From assembly GCF_900102925.1 (NCBI RefSeq), contig NZ_FNKI01000002.1, positions 186,001 through 250,000 of the forward strand: a stretch of 64,000 nucleotides of DNA, written 5' to 3'. The notes beneath the pieces are model-generated. The model was not told the DNA's origin. It was given only the letters and a program-made list of their open reading frames with translations, and searched no databases. The DNA is from Flagellimonas zhangzhouensis (lineage in GTDB: Bacteria > Bacteroidota > Bacteroidia > Flavobacteriales > Flavobacteriaceae). The translations under genes and the position numbers were made by a program. Below, in pieces: positions 44,433 through 53,381 of this stretch (positions are counted from its first letter, which is position 1; each line of letters opens with the position of its first letter).

Positions 44433-45683
44433 TTAGGGTTTTAGTTCAATGCCAAGGGAACCATTTGGGTCTGGTTGTAATTCAAAAATGCGTTCTGGTT
44501 CTAGTTGTGGTTCTTTTCTGTGGGAAACAAAAACAATGGCGGAATCGCTTTCTTGGGCAATTTTATTTACTAGTGCAACAAATAAGGAAGCACTGGCATC
44601 ATCCAATCCTGCAGTGGGTTCGTCTAGGATTAATAACGGGGAGTGTTTTACCATTGCCCGTGCCATCATCACCAACCTTTTCTCACCCACGGAAAGATCT
44701 TTAAAATAATCCTCTTTTTTATGATCCAATTTGAGGAGTGCCAACCATTGTTTGGCTAATTGTTTTTCTGCATCCGTGGGTTGAACGTATAGTCCTATGG
44801 AATCGTGCAGTCCTGAAATAACCATGTGCTCCAAAGTGTGATACCCACGAAACTTGTTTGTTATGGCAGGAGTGTAGTAACCAATTTTTTGTTTGAGATC
44901 CCATACGCTTTCTCCACTTCCTTTTTTCTGTCCAAAAATGGTCAAATCTTGCCCGTAACCTTTGTGGCTATCTCCAGTGATCATACTCAATATGGTCGAT
45001 TTTCCACTCCCGTTGGGTCCGATCAATTGCCAAAACTCTCCCGATTCAATTTTCCAATCAATTTGGTTAAGTACCTGTCTGCCATCAAAACTTACCGATA
45101 CTTTTTTGAGCTGTACCAATGTTTTTTCAGTCACTTTAATGGGGCTCAGCGGTGGTGGAATTGTGCCTTCAAATAGTACTCGTTTAGGTTGATTTGCTTG
45201 CCAAAAGTCTTTCGGTGACTCATACCGTTGTAGTGTGTCGCCGTCTAGTTTGAAAAAATCAGTGGAGCTGGGTAAAATATCATCCACGCGACTGACTAAC
45301 TGTACTAAAATTCGAGAAGATGCTATGTCGTTTAATTGGTCTTTCAATTTTGCCTGAGTGGCAACGTCCAAATTATCGAAAGGATTCACCAAAATGAGAA
45401 AGTCTGGTTCTTGTTGCAAAAGATAATTGAGCAACGCTTTCTTTTGCTCACCACTGCTCATTGTTTTAAGGGGTTGGTTCGTATCCCTAGTCAAAATTTT
45501 AATATCATGCCGCTCTTCTTCATCCATAAACCGATTGATTTCGGAACGGGAAAAAAGTAAACCCTTAAGCTTTTGTAATTCCTCAATGTTGGAAACATTT
45601 TCTTGTTTTAACAGAGATTCCACCAAATTTTTGGTGTTCGAATTATTTTGGGTGAGAATGGCGTAACTTTTGGGTGGTTTCAT
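44433..45683 (-). CDS. ModF-like ABC protein with degenerate first nucleotide-binding half
   Basis: 416 residues, soluble, with two ABC halves but no membrane part. The second half is intact: Walker A IGPNGSGKST (221-230), signature LSVGEKR, Walker B LLILDEPTAGLD and switch HRK. The first half lacks a Walker A. It keeps a signature-like SSGEQKK (76-82) and a Walker-B-like LILVNPFDNLD (97-107) in which the usual Asp-Glu is Val-Asn, so it should not hydrolyse ATP. This twin-half plan resembles ModF/PhrA-type proteins, of uncertain role in molybdate or DNA repair. No other transporter gene is adjacent. Confidence 0.82.
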   Translation of the reverse strand: MKPPKSYAILTQNNSNTKNLVESLLKQENVSNIEELQKLKGLLFSRSEINRFMDEEERHDIKILTRDTNQPLKTMSSGEQKKALLNYLLQQEPDFLILVNPFDNLDVATQAKLKDQLNDIASSRILVQLVSRVDDILPSSTDFFKLDGDTLQRYESPKDFWQANQPKRVLFEGTIPPPLSPIKVTEKTLVQLKKVSVSFDGRQVLNQIDWKIESGEFWQLIGPNGSGKSTILSMITGDSHKGYGQDLTIFGQKKGSGESVWDLKQKIGYYTPAITNKFRGYHTLEHMVISGLHDSIGLYVQPTDAEKQLAKQWLALLKLDHKKEDYFKDLSVGEKRLVMMARAMVKHSPLLILDEPTAGLDDASASLFVALVNKIAQESDSAIVFVSHRKEPQLEPERIFELQPDPNGSLGIELKP

Positions 45684-45714
45684 TTAAGAAAGTATACTCC
45701 CAAATTTACAATGA

Positions 45715-46236
45715 TTACGCGTTTACACGAAAAATATGAACAGGATTGTCTTTGTAGGTGGTTGTTTTATCTAAATGCATCCCATTTTTGAGGGCCACCT
45801 TTTGGGAAGGAACATTGTTCACATGAATAATGGAAATCAAGGAACTGGAAAAATCATGTTCGAAGGCATAGAGCTTACATTTTTGCGCAGCTTCAAAGGC
45901 ATAACCTTGTTGCCAATATTCAGGGAGGATGGAATAGCCGATTTCCAATTCTTGTACATCATCCACAATTTGCACTAAAAGTCCACAAATCCCGACCAAT
46001 TTCCCGTTTGATTTTGAAATTAGTGCATTCATGCCGCCCAAATCGTTTTGGTACCGTTCAAAAATTCGGTCAAATTGTACTTGACAAGCTGTTTTGGGAT
46101 CAGAAGGGAGCCCTTCCCAATATTGGGTGGATTTTGGGTTGTGGTAAAAGGGTAGCCAAGCCTCAAAATCTGCCGCTAATAATTTTCGGAACAGCAAACG
46201 TTCCGATGCTTCTTGTTCAAGTAAAAATTTAGCCAT
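45715..46236 (-). CDS. GNAT-family N-acetyltransferase
   Basis: 173 residues of the RimJ/RimL-like GNAT subgroup. The acetyl-CoA region reads LEIGYSILPEYWQQGYAFEAAQ (about residues 96-117), with the Q-x-x-G-x-A loop, and the next motif is HVNNVPSQKVALKNGM. It transfers acetyl from acetyl-CoA to an amine; substrate unknown. Its ATG follows the DUF192 stop with no gap (TAAATG), so the two are translationally linked. Confidence 0.88.
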   Translation of the reverse strand: MAKFLLEQEASERLLFRKLLAADFEAWLPFYHNPKSTQYWEGLPSDPKTACQVQFDRIFERYQNDLGGMNALISKSNGKLVGICGLLVQIVDDVQELEIGYSILPEYWQQGYAFEAAQKCKLYAFEHDFSSSLISIIHVNNVPSQKVALKNGMHLDKTTTYKDNPVHIFRVNA

Positions 46237-46719
46237 TTAGTTTCTGGAAAAACTTATACTATCTCGAGCTTGAAATCCATGGGTGTCCGAAAGTCCCGCG
46301 TTGATCTCCAGAACATATTTAGCTGGAGCTTCAGATGGCAGGCTACCTTCATTATAGGCTTCGGCCTCTTTTTGGATGCTCACAATTTTTTGCTCGCCAT
46401 CTATATAAATAATATCTAAAGGAAACTGGGTATTTTTCATATAGAACGAACGCATACGAACATCAGGGAAAATAAAAAGCATGGCTCTTTTGGCTTTCAT
46501 GGATGGGCGATACATCAATCCCGTTTGGGTTTCGTATTCGGTTTCTGCAATTTCTATATCAAAATTCACGGTTGTAGAATCCGTAGCCAATTTGATTACC
46601 TGTAATTCACCCTCTTTTTTAAAGGAGACGGTTTCTGTTTTTATGGAAGTTTTTGTTTCAGTTTTGCATGAAGCCAAAAACAATGTGCATAAAAACAAAA
46701 TGGAAATTTGTTTGAGCAT
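46237..46719 (-). CDS. DUF192 lipoprotein
   Basis: 160 residues. Lipoprotein signal with Cys18 (FLASC), then a charged linker and a DUF192 domain with its hallmarks: ETQTGLMYRPSM, MLFIFPD, FYMKNTQFPLDIIYID and the C-terminal YVLEINAG. The family is common but without an assigned function. It starts 3 bp after lgt, so it is likely in the lgt transcript. Confidence 0.9.
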   Translation of the reverse strand: MLKQISILFLCTLFLASCKTETKTSIKTETVSFKKEGELQVIKLATDSTTVNFDIEIAETEYETQTGLMYRPSMKAKRAMLFIFPDVRMRSFYMKNTQFPLDIIYIDGEQKIVSIQKEAEAYNEGSLPSEAPAKYVLEINAGLSDTHGFQARDSISFSRN

Positions 46720-46722
46720 GGG

Positions 46723-47691
46723 TTAGTATTTACTTTCCAACCGTGGTTTTATCATTAAAGCAAGTCCTGCAGCAATCAACGGAAAACTCAACCATTGTCC
46801 TGTGGTTAAATATCCAAGCTTGTCCTCAAATCCTCCTTGACTCTTTTTATAGAATTCAACCACAAAGCGCACCGTGAAAAGAAGCACTAAGAACAGACCG
46901 AATAAAAAGCCAGGTTTATAATCTTTTTTAGTTTTCCAATACACCAGATACATGATGGCAAACACGATAAGGTAACCGAAAGCTTCATACAATTGCGCTG
47001 GGTGACGGTAAGGAATGGATTGTAAAAGCTGTGAAAATTCTGGATTATGTTGAATGGCCTTGTAGGCTGCATTTTCTGTAGGTTCTTTTGTTAAGGCCAT
47101 AGCTTTGTATGCAGGCATGTCATCCGAATCACGGATAAAACGGGTGGCAAAAATGTATGATTTATCTTTTACAACATCACCATTGATCTCGGAGTTGAAA
47201 AAATTTCCGATACGAATAAAGGCCGCACCAAGGGCAGCGGGCACTGACATTCTATCCAAAAGCCACATGATTTTTATGTCTTTCCATTTTATGGTGTAGA
47301 GAATCATCCCAATTATGGCGGCAATGGTGGCACCGTGGCTGGCCAAACCTGTGAATCCTGTAAACTCGTATCCATTGATGATGCCAAAAAGAGCACCATC
47401 GGAACTTTCGCGGATAGGAAGTAAAATTTCGGCTATGTGATCTTTATAATAATCCCAATCGTAAAAGAATACGTGGCCCAAACGTGCACCCAACATAATG
47501 GAAACTACCGAATAAATGAAAAGGGAATCCAATTGTTCCATGGATTTTTTTTCATTTTGGAAGATCTTTTTCATGAGCATCCACCCAACAACAAAGGCAG
47601 CGATCCAAAGAAGATTATAATATTTTATCTGTAAAAAACCCAGTTTAAAAAGGGTTCCTTCGGGGTTCCAATCAAATCCAAGGAAATACAT
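46723..47691 (-). CDS. lgt: Prolipoprotein diacylglyceryl transferase
   Basis: 322 residues with about seven transmembrane helices. The Lgt signature region is RIGNFFNSEING (about residue 162), with conserved RHPAQLYEA near residue 230. It adds diacylglycerol to the lipobox cysteine of prolipoproteins, the first step of lipoprotein maturation. It is preceded by yidD (66 bp gap) and followed by a DUF192 lipoprotein, so the neighbourhood is about envelope biogenesis. The length is somewhat above the usual 260-290, with extra sequence in the middle (residues about 180-220). Confidence 0.95.
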   Translation of the reverse strand: MYFLGFDWNPEGTLFKLGFLQIKYYNLLWIAAFVVGWMLMKKIFQNEKKSMEQLDSLFIYSVVSIMLGARLGHVFFYDWDYYKDHIAEILLPIRESSDGALFGIINGYEFTGFTGLASHGATIAAIIGMILYTIKWKDIKIMWLLDRMSVPAALGAAFIRIGNFFNSEINGDVVKDKSYIFATRFIRDSDDMPAYKAMALTKEPTENAAYKAIQHNPEFSQLLQSIPYRHPAQLYEAFGYLIVFAIMYLVYWKTKKDYKPGFLFGLFLVLLFTVRFVVEFYKKSQGGFEDKLGYLTTGQWLSFPLIAAGLALMIKPRLESKY

Positions 47692-47757
47692 CTTGATTAT
47701 TTTTTGGACTAATATAACTACTTTGATTGGTTGAAGCGTTGAATTGCGACTTCAATT

Positions 47758-47979
47758 TTAAGGAACGGGGTCATAACCACTTCCACCCCAAGGGTTACAA
47801 CTGGCTATACGTTTTATGGACAACCATCCTCCTTTAAAGAGGCCGTGCTTCCGTAAAGCTTCCAATGTGTATTGTGAACAAGTGGGGGAGTAGCGACAGG
47901 TAGCGGGCAGCATGGGCGAAATCAAATATTGGTACAATTTCACCAAAAGAACAAAAGGGGCTATCAGTATCTTTTTCAT
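47758..47979 (-). CDS. yidD: Membrane protein insertion efficiency factor YidD
   Basis: 73 residues with the family core: an amphipathic N-terminal helix ([14 protein letters not shown]), [18 protein letters not shown] with conserved Cys, and [19 protein letters not shown]. YidD assists YidC/Sec-dependent membrane protein insertion. Typical length. Upstream of lgt on the same strand, possibly co-transcribed. Confidence 0.92.
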   Translation of the reverse strand: MKKILIAPFVLLVKLYQYLISPMLPATCRYSPTCSQYTLEALRKHGLFKGGWLSIKRIASCNPWGGSGYDPVP

Positions 47980-48005
47980 GCGCGATGTGTCTGCGGGTAC
48001 AAGGT

Positions 48006-48032
48006 AAAAAAAAGCCCCGATAAATCGGGGCT
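48006..48032 (-). terminator. Terminator of the DUF779/aldehyde dehydrogenase operon
   Basis: AGCCCCGAT-TTA-TCGGGGCT on the minus strand followed by TTTTTTT, four bases after the DUF779 stop. Confidence 0.88.
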
Positions 48033-48036
48033 CGCA

Positions 48037-48423
48037 CTAAACATCCTCTACTGGTACAAGAGGCTCTAAATTTTCTCTTTCATTATCTGTATACAATCTG
48101 GATTTGATCACAAACCGAAGTCCCATTGGAATTTCCAAACTAAAGCTGGAACCCCTTCCCGTGGTGATATCCACGGTCAATTGGGTGTGTTTCCAATATT
48201 CGAACTGATCTTTGCTCATATAAAAGTTGCAACCGTGAATGCTGCCCAAATGCACATCGTTGTCATTTAGCATTAATTCACCTTTAGGAAAACACATGGG
48301 TGATGAGCCGTCGCAACATCCTCCGCTTTGGTGAAACATAAGTTCACCATGGCGTTCCCTCAATTGGTCGATAACTTCTTTGGCTCGATCCGTGACCAAG
48401 ACCCGTTTTGTCAAATCTTTCAT
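48037..48423 (-). CDS. DUF779 domain protein
   Basis: 128 residues from ATG 48423, one base after the aldehyde dehydrogenase stop; an in-frame TTG at 48438 would overlap that gene. The conserved MFHQSGGCCDGSSPMC (near residue 35) has a Cys-Cys pair, and the C-terminus has YMSKDQFEYWKHTQLTVDI. DUF779 genes habitually follow exaC/aldB-type aldehyde dehydrogenases, so a helper or metal-related role in aldehyde oxidation is likely but unproven. Confidence 0.92.
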   Translation of the reverse strand: MKDLTKRVLVTDRAKEVIDQLRERHGELMFHQSGGCCDGSSPMCFPKGELMLNDNDVHLGSIHGCNFYMSKDQFEYWKHTQLTVDITTGRGSSFSLEIPMGLRFVIKSRLYTDNERENLEPLVPVEDV

Positions 48424-48424
48424 T

Positions 48425-49948
48425 CTAAAAGAATCCAAGCTTATTCTTGTCGTAAGAAATCAGCATGTTTTTGGTCTGGCGATAGTGGTTCAACATCATT
48501 TTGTGTGTTTCCCTACCGATTCCAGATTTTTTGTATCCTCCGAATGGTGCATGAGCAGGGTATGCGTGATAACAGTTTACCCAAACTCTACCTGCTTCAA
48601 TTTGTCTTGAGATTTTGTAGGCTTGGTGCATATCGCGAGTCCAAACTCCAGCGCCCAATCCGTATAAAGTGTCGTTGGCAATTTCCAAAGCTTCAGCTTC
48701 ATCCTTAAAAGTGGTCACACACACTACAGGGCCAAAAATTTCTTCTTGGAACACGCGCATTTTGTTGTTTCCTTTTAATATGGTTGGCTTTATGTAGTAA
48801 CCGCCTTCCAAACCTTCGTTGTATGCAGCTTCACCACCTGCAAGTACTTCACATCCTTCTTCTTTTCCTATTTGGATGTAGTTAAGGATTTTTTCATACT
48901 GATCGTTGGAGGCTTGTGCTCCCATCATGGTGGTTGGGTCTAGTGGGTGACCTAATTTGATGGCATTGGTTCTTTCCACTACGCGCTCAATAAATTTGTC
49001 GTAGATACTTTCTTGAACCAAAATCCTGGATGGACAGGTACAAACCTCACCTTGGTTCAAGGCAAACATAACGGCACCTTCCAAACATTTGTCGAAGAAC
49101 TCATCGTCTGCTTCCATGATGCTTTCAAAGAAAACATTCGGTGATTTACCACCCAATTCCAAAGTCACAGGGATGATGTTTTTAGATGCATATTGCATGA
49201 TCAATTGTCCTGTGGTGGTTTCACCAGTAAAGGCAATTTTGTTGATTCTTGGGCTGGAAGCCAACGGTTTTCCTGCTTCCAAACCGAAACCATTTACCAC
49301 ATTCAGTACACCTGCAGGTAAAATATCTTCGATCAATTCCATTAATATAAGGATGCCCACAGGGGTTTGCTCTGCTGGTTTTAATACCACACAGTTACCC
49401 GCAGCCAAGGCTGGCGCTATCTTCCAAGCGGCCATCAATAATGGAAAGTTCCATGGAATAATTTGTCCAACCACACCAAGCGGCTCCAAAACGTTCATGG
49501 AAACGGTGTTGGAGTCCAATTCACTGACCGAACCTTCTTCTGCACGGATAACACCTGCAAAATATCTAAAGTGGTCTATGGCCAATGGCATATCGGCAGC
49601 GCGTGTTTCACGAAGTGCCTTACCATTGTCCCAAGTTTCTGCACGGGCCAAAACTTCTAGGTTTTGTTCCATAACGTCGGCAATCTTAAGTAAAAGGTTA
49701 CTTCTGTAAGTGGCAGATGAGTTGTTCCATTCTGGTGCAGCTGCCCAAGCGGCGTCCAAGGCCTTATCAATATCTTCAGCGGTAGATCGTGCAATTTTGG
49801 TGAAAGAATTTCCGTCTACAGGAGAAATATTATCGAAATATTCTCCTTTGGTTGGTGGAACCCATTTTCCACCGATGTAATTTTCGTATTGCGCTTTAAA
49901 TTTTGGTTTTTCCAAAACGTTGCGCTCCGTAGTTTGTACATTGCTCAT
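48425..49948 (-). CDS. NAD-dependent aldehyde dehydrogenase (ExaC/AldB type)
   Basis: 507 residues from ATG 49948 ([10 protein letters not shown]). The frame extends 14 codons upstream into a palindrome, so the later start is preferred. Catalytic Glu264 ([10 protein letters not shown]) and Cys303 ([11 protein letters not shown]) are present, with the NAD-binding FTGETTTGQ. It oxidises acetaldehyde or similar short-chain aldehydes to acids. With the DUF779 gene directly behind and an AraC regulator divergent, the set matches known acetaldehyde/ethanol-oxidation units. Confidence 0.94.
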   Translation of the reverse strand: MSNVQTTERNVLEKPKFKAQYENYIGGKWVPPTKGEYFDNISPVDGNSFTKIARSTAEDIDKALDAAWAAAPEWNNSSATYRSNLLLKIADVMEQNLEVLARAETWDNGKALRETRAADMPLAIDHFRYFAGVIRAEEGSVSELDSNTVSMNVLEPLGVVGQIIPWNFPLLMAAWKIAPALAAGNCVVLKPAEQTPVGILILMELIEDILPAGVLNVVNGFGLEAGKPLASSPRINKIAFTGETTTGQLIMQYASKNIIPVTLELGGKSPNVFFESIMEADDEFFDKCLEGAVMFALNQGEVCTCPSRILVQESIYDKFIERVVERTNAIKLGHPLDPTTMMGAQASNDQYEKILNYIQIGKEEGCEVLAGGEAAYNEGLEGGYYIKPTILKGNNKMRVFQEEIFGPVVCVTTFKDEAEALEIANDTLYGLGAGVWTRDMHQAYKISRQIEAGRVWVNCYHAYPAHAPFGGYKKSGIGRETHKMMLNHYRQTKNMLISYDKNKLGFF

Positions 49949-49977
49949 AATACTGTTGTTTAAGTTAATTTTTGTAG

Positions 49978-49998
49978 GTTGAACGTGCATGGTTCAAC
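49978..49998. promoter_or_regulatory. Inverted repeat in the aldehyde dehydrogenase upstream region
   Basis: GTTGAAC-N7-GTTCAAC, a perfect 7-bp repeat in the divergent region, 30 bp before the aldehyde dehydrogenase start. It could be the binding site of the AraC regulator or a leader hairpin. Confidence 0.45.
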
Positions 49999-50160
49999 TG
50001 ACTGATTTTAAAAGTATTGATTTTGAGTTCTGTGCATCTGACGTATTCTATTAATGACATGACCGATTCTCTTTGTTATTGAATATTTAACAAATATTGA
50101 CTTTGAATTTTTTATATTTAATAACTAAACATATAATATATTAAGGAGTAGTAATTTAAT

Positions 50161-51069
50161 ATGCGATTACCCGAACGATTTTTTAAGGAGCGAAAGCTGG
50201 AGCACTTGGTCGAGAACCAAACTTCGTATACGCTGAACAATGCCTCTATGCATGTTTTTGAGACCCATTTACAGGCGGAGAAGGTTTTGTTGCAGTTTGA
50301 TCAGCCCGTTTTGGCTTCCATGTTGATCGGTAAGAAGGTGATGCATTTACGTGATAAGGAATCTTTCAATTTTTTACCAGGAGAATCCTTGATTCTTCCT
50401 TCGAATGAGGTGATGTGTATTGATTTTCCTGAAGCGGATGTGGACAATCCTACGCGTTGTTTGGCAATGGCCATTTCCGATGAAAAGATCAATAATGTCA
50501 TCAATTTGATGAACGAACAAATGCCCAAAGTGGATGGTTCCGAATGGGCATTGATGGATTATAACTATCATTTTACCAACGATGCCAGTATTTATGGTAT
50601 TATCCAACGCTTGCTGTACCTGTTCACGGAAAATCACCCTTCAAAAGATTTTTTTGTGGACAATATGTTGCAGGAGCTGATTATTCGCATATTACAAGGC
50701 AATGAACGGGATAACTATGCAAAAAATGCTTCGAAATTAAGTTCAAATAATCGTTTGGCCTATGTAATGGATTTTATTTCAACCCATTTGCATGAGCAAT
50801 TGTCCATTAGTGATTTGAGTAAAAAGGCCTGCATGAGCGAATCCCATTTTTACAAAACCTTTAAAGAGGAATTGGGGGTTACACCAATCGACTTCATTAA
50901 TAGCGAGCGCATTAAAATGGCTATCAATTTATTGAAGGATCCCGATAAAAAAATAAAGGAAATTTATCTGGAATGTGGGTTTGAGAACCGTTCCTATTTC
51001 AACAGGCTATTCAAACGAAAAATCCACGTTTCACCAGGACAGTATCAATCAAAATTCAAGAAAGATTAA
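50161..51069 (+). CDS. AraC-family transcriptional regulator
   Basis: 302 residues. The N-terminal sensing domain has the AraC_N-type pattern (LASMLIGKKVMHLRDKE, FNFLPGESLILPSNEV). The C-terminal double helix-turn-helix spans about residues 200-298 (LSISDLSKKACMSESHFYKT, then IYLECGFENRSYFNRLFKRK). It probably activates the divergent aldehyde dehydrogenase-DUF779 operon on sensing an aldehyde or alcohol (inference from layout). An AAGGAG, rare in this window, lies about 13 bp before the ATG. Confidence 0.92.
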   Translation: MRLPERFFKERKLEHLVENQTSYTLNNASMHVFETHLQAEKVLLQFDQPVLASMLIGKKVMHLRDKESFNFLPGESLILPSNEVMCIDFPEADVDNPTRCLAMAISDEKINNVINLMNEQMPKVDGSEWALMDYNYHFTNDASIYGIIQRLLYLFTENHPSKDFFVDNMLQELIIRILQGNERDNYAKNASKLSSNNRLAYVMDFISTHLHEQLSISDLSKKACMSESHFYKTFKEELGVTPIDFINSERIKMAINLLKDPDKKIKEIYLECGFENRSYFNRLFKRKIHVSPGQYQSKFKKD

Positions 51070-51072
51070 AGC

Positions 51073-52554
51073 CTAGTTCAGACTAAAAGTGGTTCCGTCT
51101 TTTCCGTCCTTGATTTGAATACCCAAAGCATTGAGTTCATCCCTGATTTTATCAGAAGTGGCAAAATCTTTATTGGCACGGGCTTCATTTCTCATTTGAA
51201 TCAACAATTCCATCACCCCATTTAAAGCTGTGGAATCATCATTCGCCAACGATTGATTTTCGATGCCAAGTACATCGTACACAAAAGCTTTCATAGTTGC
51301 AGAAAGCTCCGTTTTATCTGCTTCTGAAATTCCAGATTTACCTTCCTTGATCAGGTTGATGTTTTTAACGGCATCAAAAAGTTGCGCAATCAGAATTGGA
51401 GAATTGAAGTCGTCGTTCATGGCATCATAGCATTTCTGCCTCCATGCTGCCACATCAAAATCTGAAGTATTGGAGGTTGGTAAACCATCAACATTGTCTA
51501 AAGCATCCATTAATCGGTGGTAGCCTTTTTCAGACGCTAATAATGCATCATCACTAAGATCCAATATACTGGTGTAATGGGCCTGCATCATAAAAAAGCG
51601 CACCACTGCTGGAGTATAGGGTTTGCTCAAAATGTTGTTGTCCCCACTAAAAATTTCTGCTGGGTAGATATTGTTGTCCGTGGATTTGGACATTTTTTTA
51701 CCGTTTAGGGTAAGCATATTGGCATGCAACCAATATTTTACAGGAGATTTTCCTGTACTTGCCTCAGCTTGGGCAATTTCGCATTCGTGGTGCGGGAATT
51801 TCAAGTCCATTCCACCGCCGTGAATATCGAAAGTTTCACCCAAGTATTTGGTGCTCATGGCTGTACACTCCAAATGCCAGCCTGGGAATCCATCTCCCCA
51901 AGGTGATGGCCAGCGCATAATATGTTGTGGTTCGGCTTTTTTCCAAAGGGCAAAATCCTGAGGGTTTCGCTTTTCATCCTGAGCGGTAAGTTCGCGGGTG
52001 TTGGTGATCATATCCTCCAACTTTCGTCCGCTCAATTTACCGTAATCGTGGTCTTCGTTAAACTTTACCACATCAAAATAAACTGAACCGTTTACTTCAT
52101 AAGCCAACCCTTTTTCTAGGATTTCTTTGATGATTTCAATCTGTTCGATAATATGCCCAGTAGCCGTTGGCTCAATGCTGGGGGGCAACAGATTTAATTT
52201 TTGAATGGTATTATGGAAATCCACGGTGTAGCGTTGCACTACTTCCATAGGTTCTATTTGCTCCAATTTGGCTTTTTTCGCAATCTTGTCCTCACCTTCA
52301 TCTGCATCGTTCTCCAAGTGACCCGCATCGGTAATGTTACGCACATATCTAACTTTGTACCCTAAGTGTTTAAGGTATCTAAAGATCATATCAAAAGACA
52401 TAAAGGTTCGGCAATTGCCCAAGTGTACATTGCTGTACACGGTTGGGCCGCAGACATACATGCCCACGTAGCCTTCATCTATGGGTTCGAATAGTTCTTT
52501 TTGTCCAGAAAGTGAATTGTGGATGCGTAGGTGTTGGTTTTTATACAGTTGCAT
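51073..52554 (-). CDS. cysS: Cysteinyl-tRNA synthetase
   Basis: 493 residues, class I. HIGH-type motif HLGN (44-47), KMSKS (287-291), and zinc ligands including Cys35 (VCGPT) and Cys230 (GWHLEC). A normal-length C-terminal DALR-type helical domain follows. It attaches cysteine to tRNA-Cys. Ends 3 bp from the convergent AraC gene and lies 13 bp downstream of folE on the same strand, probably co-transcribed. Confidence 0.97.
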   Translation of the reverse strand: MQLYKNQHLRIHNSLSGQKELFEPIDEGYVGMYVCGPTVYSNVHLGNCRTFMSFDMIFRYLKHLGYKVRYVRNITDAGHLENDADEGEDKIAKKAKLEQIEPMEVVQRYTVDFHNTIQKLNLLPPSIEPTATGHIIEQIEIIKEILEKGLAYEVNGSVYFDVVKFNEDHDYGKLSGRKLEDMITNTRELTAQDEKRNPQDFALWKKAEPQHIMRWPSPWGDGFPGWHLECTAMSTKYLGETFDIHGGGMDLKFPHHECEIAQAEASTGKSPVKYWLHANMLTLNGKKMSKSTDNNIYPAEIFSGDNNILSKPYTPAVVRFFMMQAHYTSILDLSDDALLASEKGYHRLMDALDNVDGLPTSNTSDFDVAAWRQKCYDAMNDDFNSPILIAQLFDAVKNINLIKEGKSGISEADKTELSATMKAFVYDVLGIENQSLANDDSTALNGVMELLIQMRNEARANKDFATSDKIRDELNALGIQIKDGKDGTTFSLN

Positions 52555-52567
52555 TAATCGTTTAGGA

Positions 52568-53248
52568 TTAAAATTCGGTATCTAGGTTGATGTAATCCAA
52601 AAATTCCCTGCGAACGGCCTCATCTTTAAATTTTCCTCCATACTCCGCGGTTACCGTGCTGCTTTCAATATCTCTGATTCCCCTTGAATTTACGCAAAGG
52701 TGCTTGGCATCAATTACACAGGCAACGTCCTCAGTTCCCAAAACTTCTTGAAGTTCTTTTACAATCTGAATGTTCAAACGCTCTTGTACTTGAGGTCTTT
52801 TGGCATAATAATCCACAACACGGTTCATTTTGGAAAGCCCAACAACAGTGCCATTTGAAATATAGGCGATGTGTGCACGGCCAACAATGGGCAACAAATG
52901 GTGCTCGCAAGTAGAGTAAAGAACAATGTTCTTTTCCACCAACATTTCACCGTATTTGTACTTGTTGCTAAAGGTTGAGGAGTTCGGTTTTCTATCGGGA
53001 TGAAGTCCGCCAAAGATTTCTTTCACGAACATTTTTGCCACACGTTTTGGAGTGCCGTTCAAACTATCATCATCCAAGTCAAGTCCAAGAGTGAGCATAA
53101 TTTCCCTAACGCTTTTTTGTATTCTTTCGATTTTTTCGTCATCGCTCAATACAAAAGCATCTTTCCTCATTGGTGTTTCCGTTGAAGAGCCAACGTGATC
53201 GTTACCTCTTTCCTCATATTGTTCTTCCAAAGCCTGCTCTAATTTCAT
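52568..53248 (-). CDS. folE: GTP cyclohydrolase I
   Basis: 226 residues. The zinc site is complete: Cys114 and His117 in CEHHLLP, and Cys185 in AKHLC. The substrate-binding [20 protein letters not shown] is intact. It converts GTP to dihydroneopterin triphosphate, the first step of folate synthesis. The N-terminal 40 residues are hydrophilic, common in Bacteroidota. Upstream of cysS on the same strand. Confidence 0.96.
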   Translation of the reverse strand: MKLEQALEEQYEERGNDHVGSSTETPMRKDAFVLSDDEKIERIQKSVREIMLTLGLDLDDDSLNGTPKRVAKMFVKEIFGGLHPDRKPNSSTFSNKYKYGEMLVEKNIVLYSTCEHHLLPIVGRAHIAYISNGTVVGLSKMNRVVDYYAKRPQVQERLNIQIVKELQEVLGTEDVACVIDAKHLCVNSRGIRDIESSTVTAEYGGKFKDEAVRREFLDYINLDTEF

Positions 53249-53381
53249 AGCTGTTTATTCAGGAGAGCAAAGATATACATTAATCAACGATTTAACATCT
53301 GGTATCGGTTGATTGACAACATAAATTATTGTTAAGGCAAGAGTGGCGGTACTTTTATAATGCGCAAACCTACAGTCTTTT

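Noticed and set aside
49089..49709. 206-codon plus-strand frame inside aldehyde dehydrogenase
   Set aside because: Antisense to a well-conserved enzyme and without domain or start evidence.
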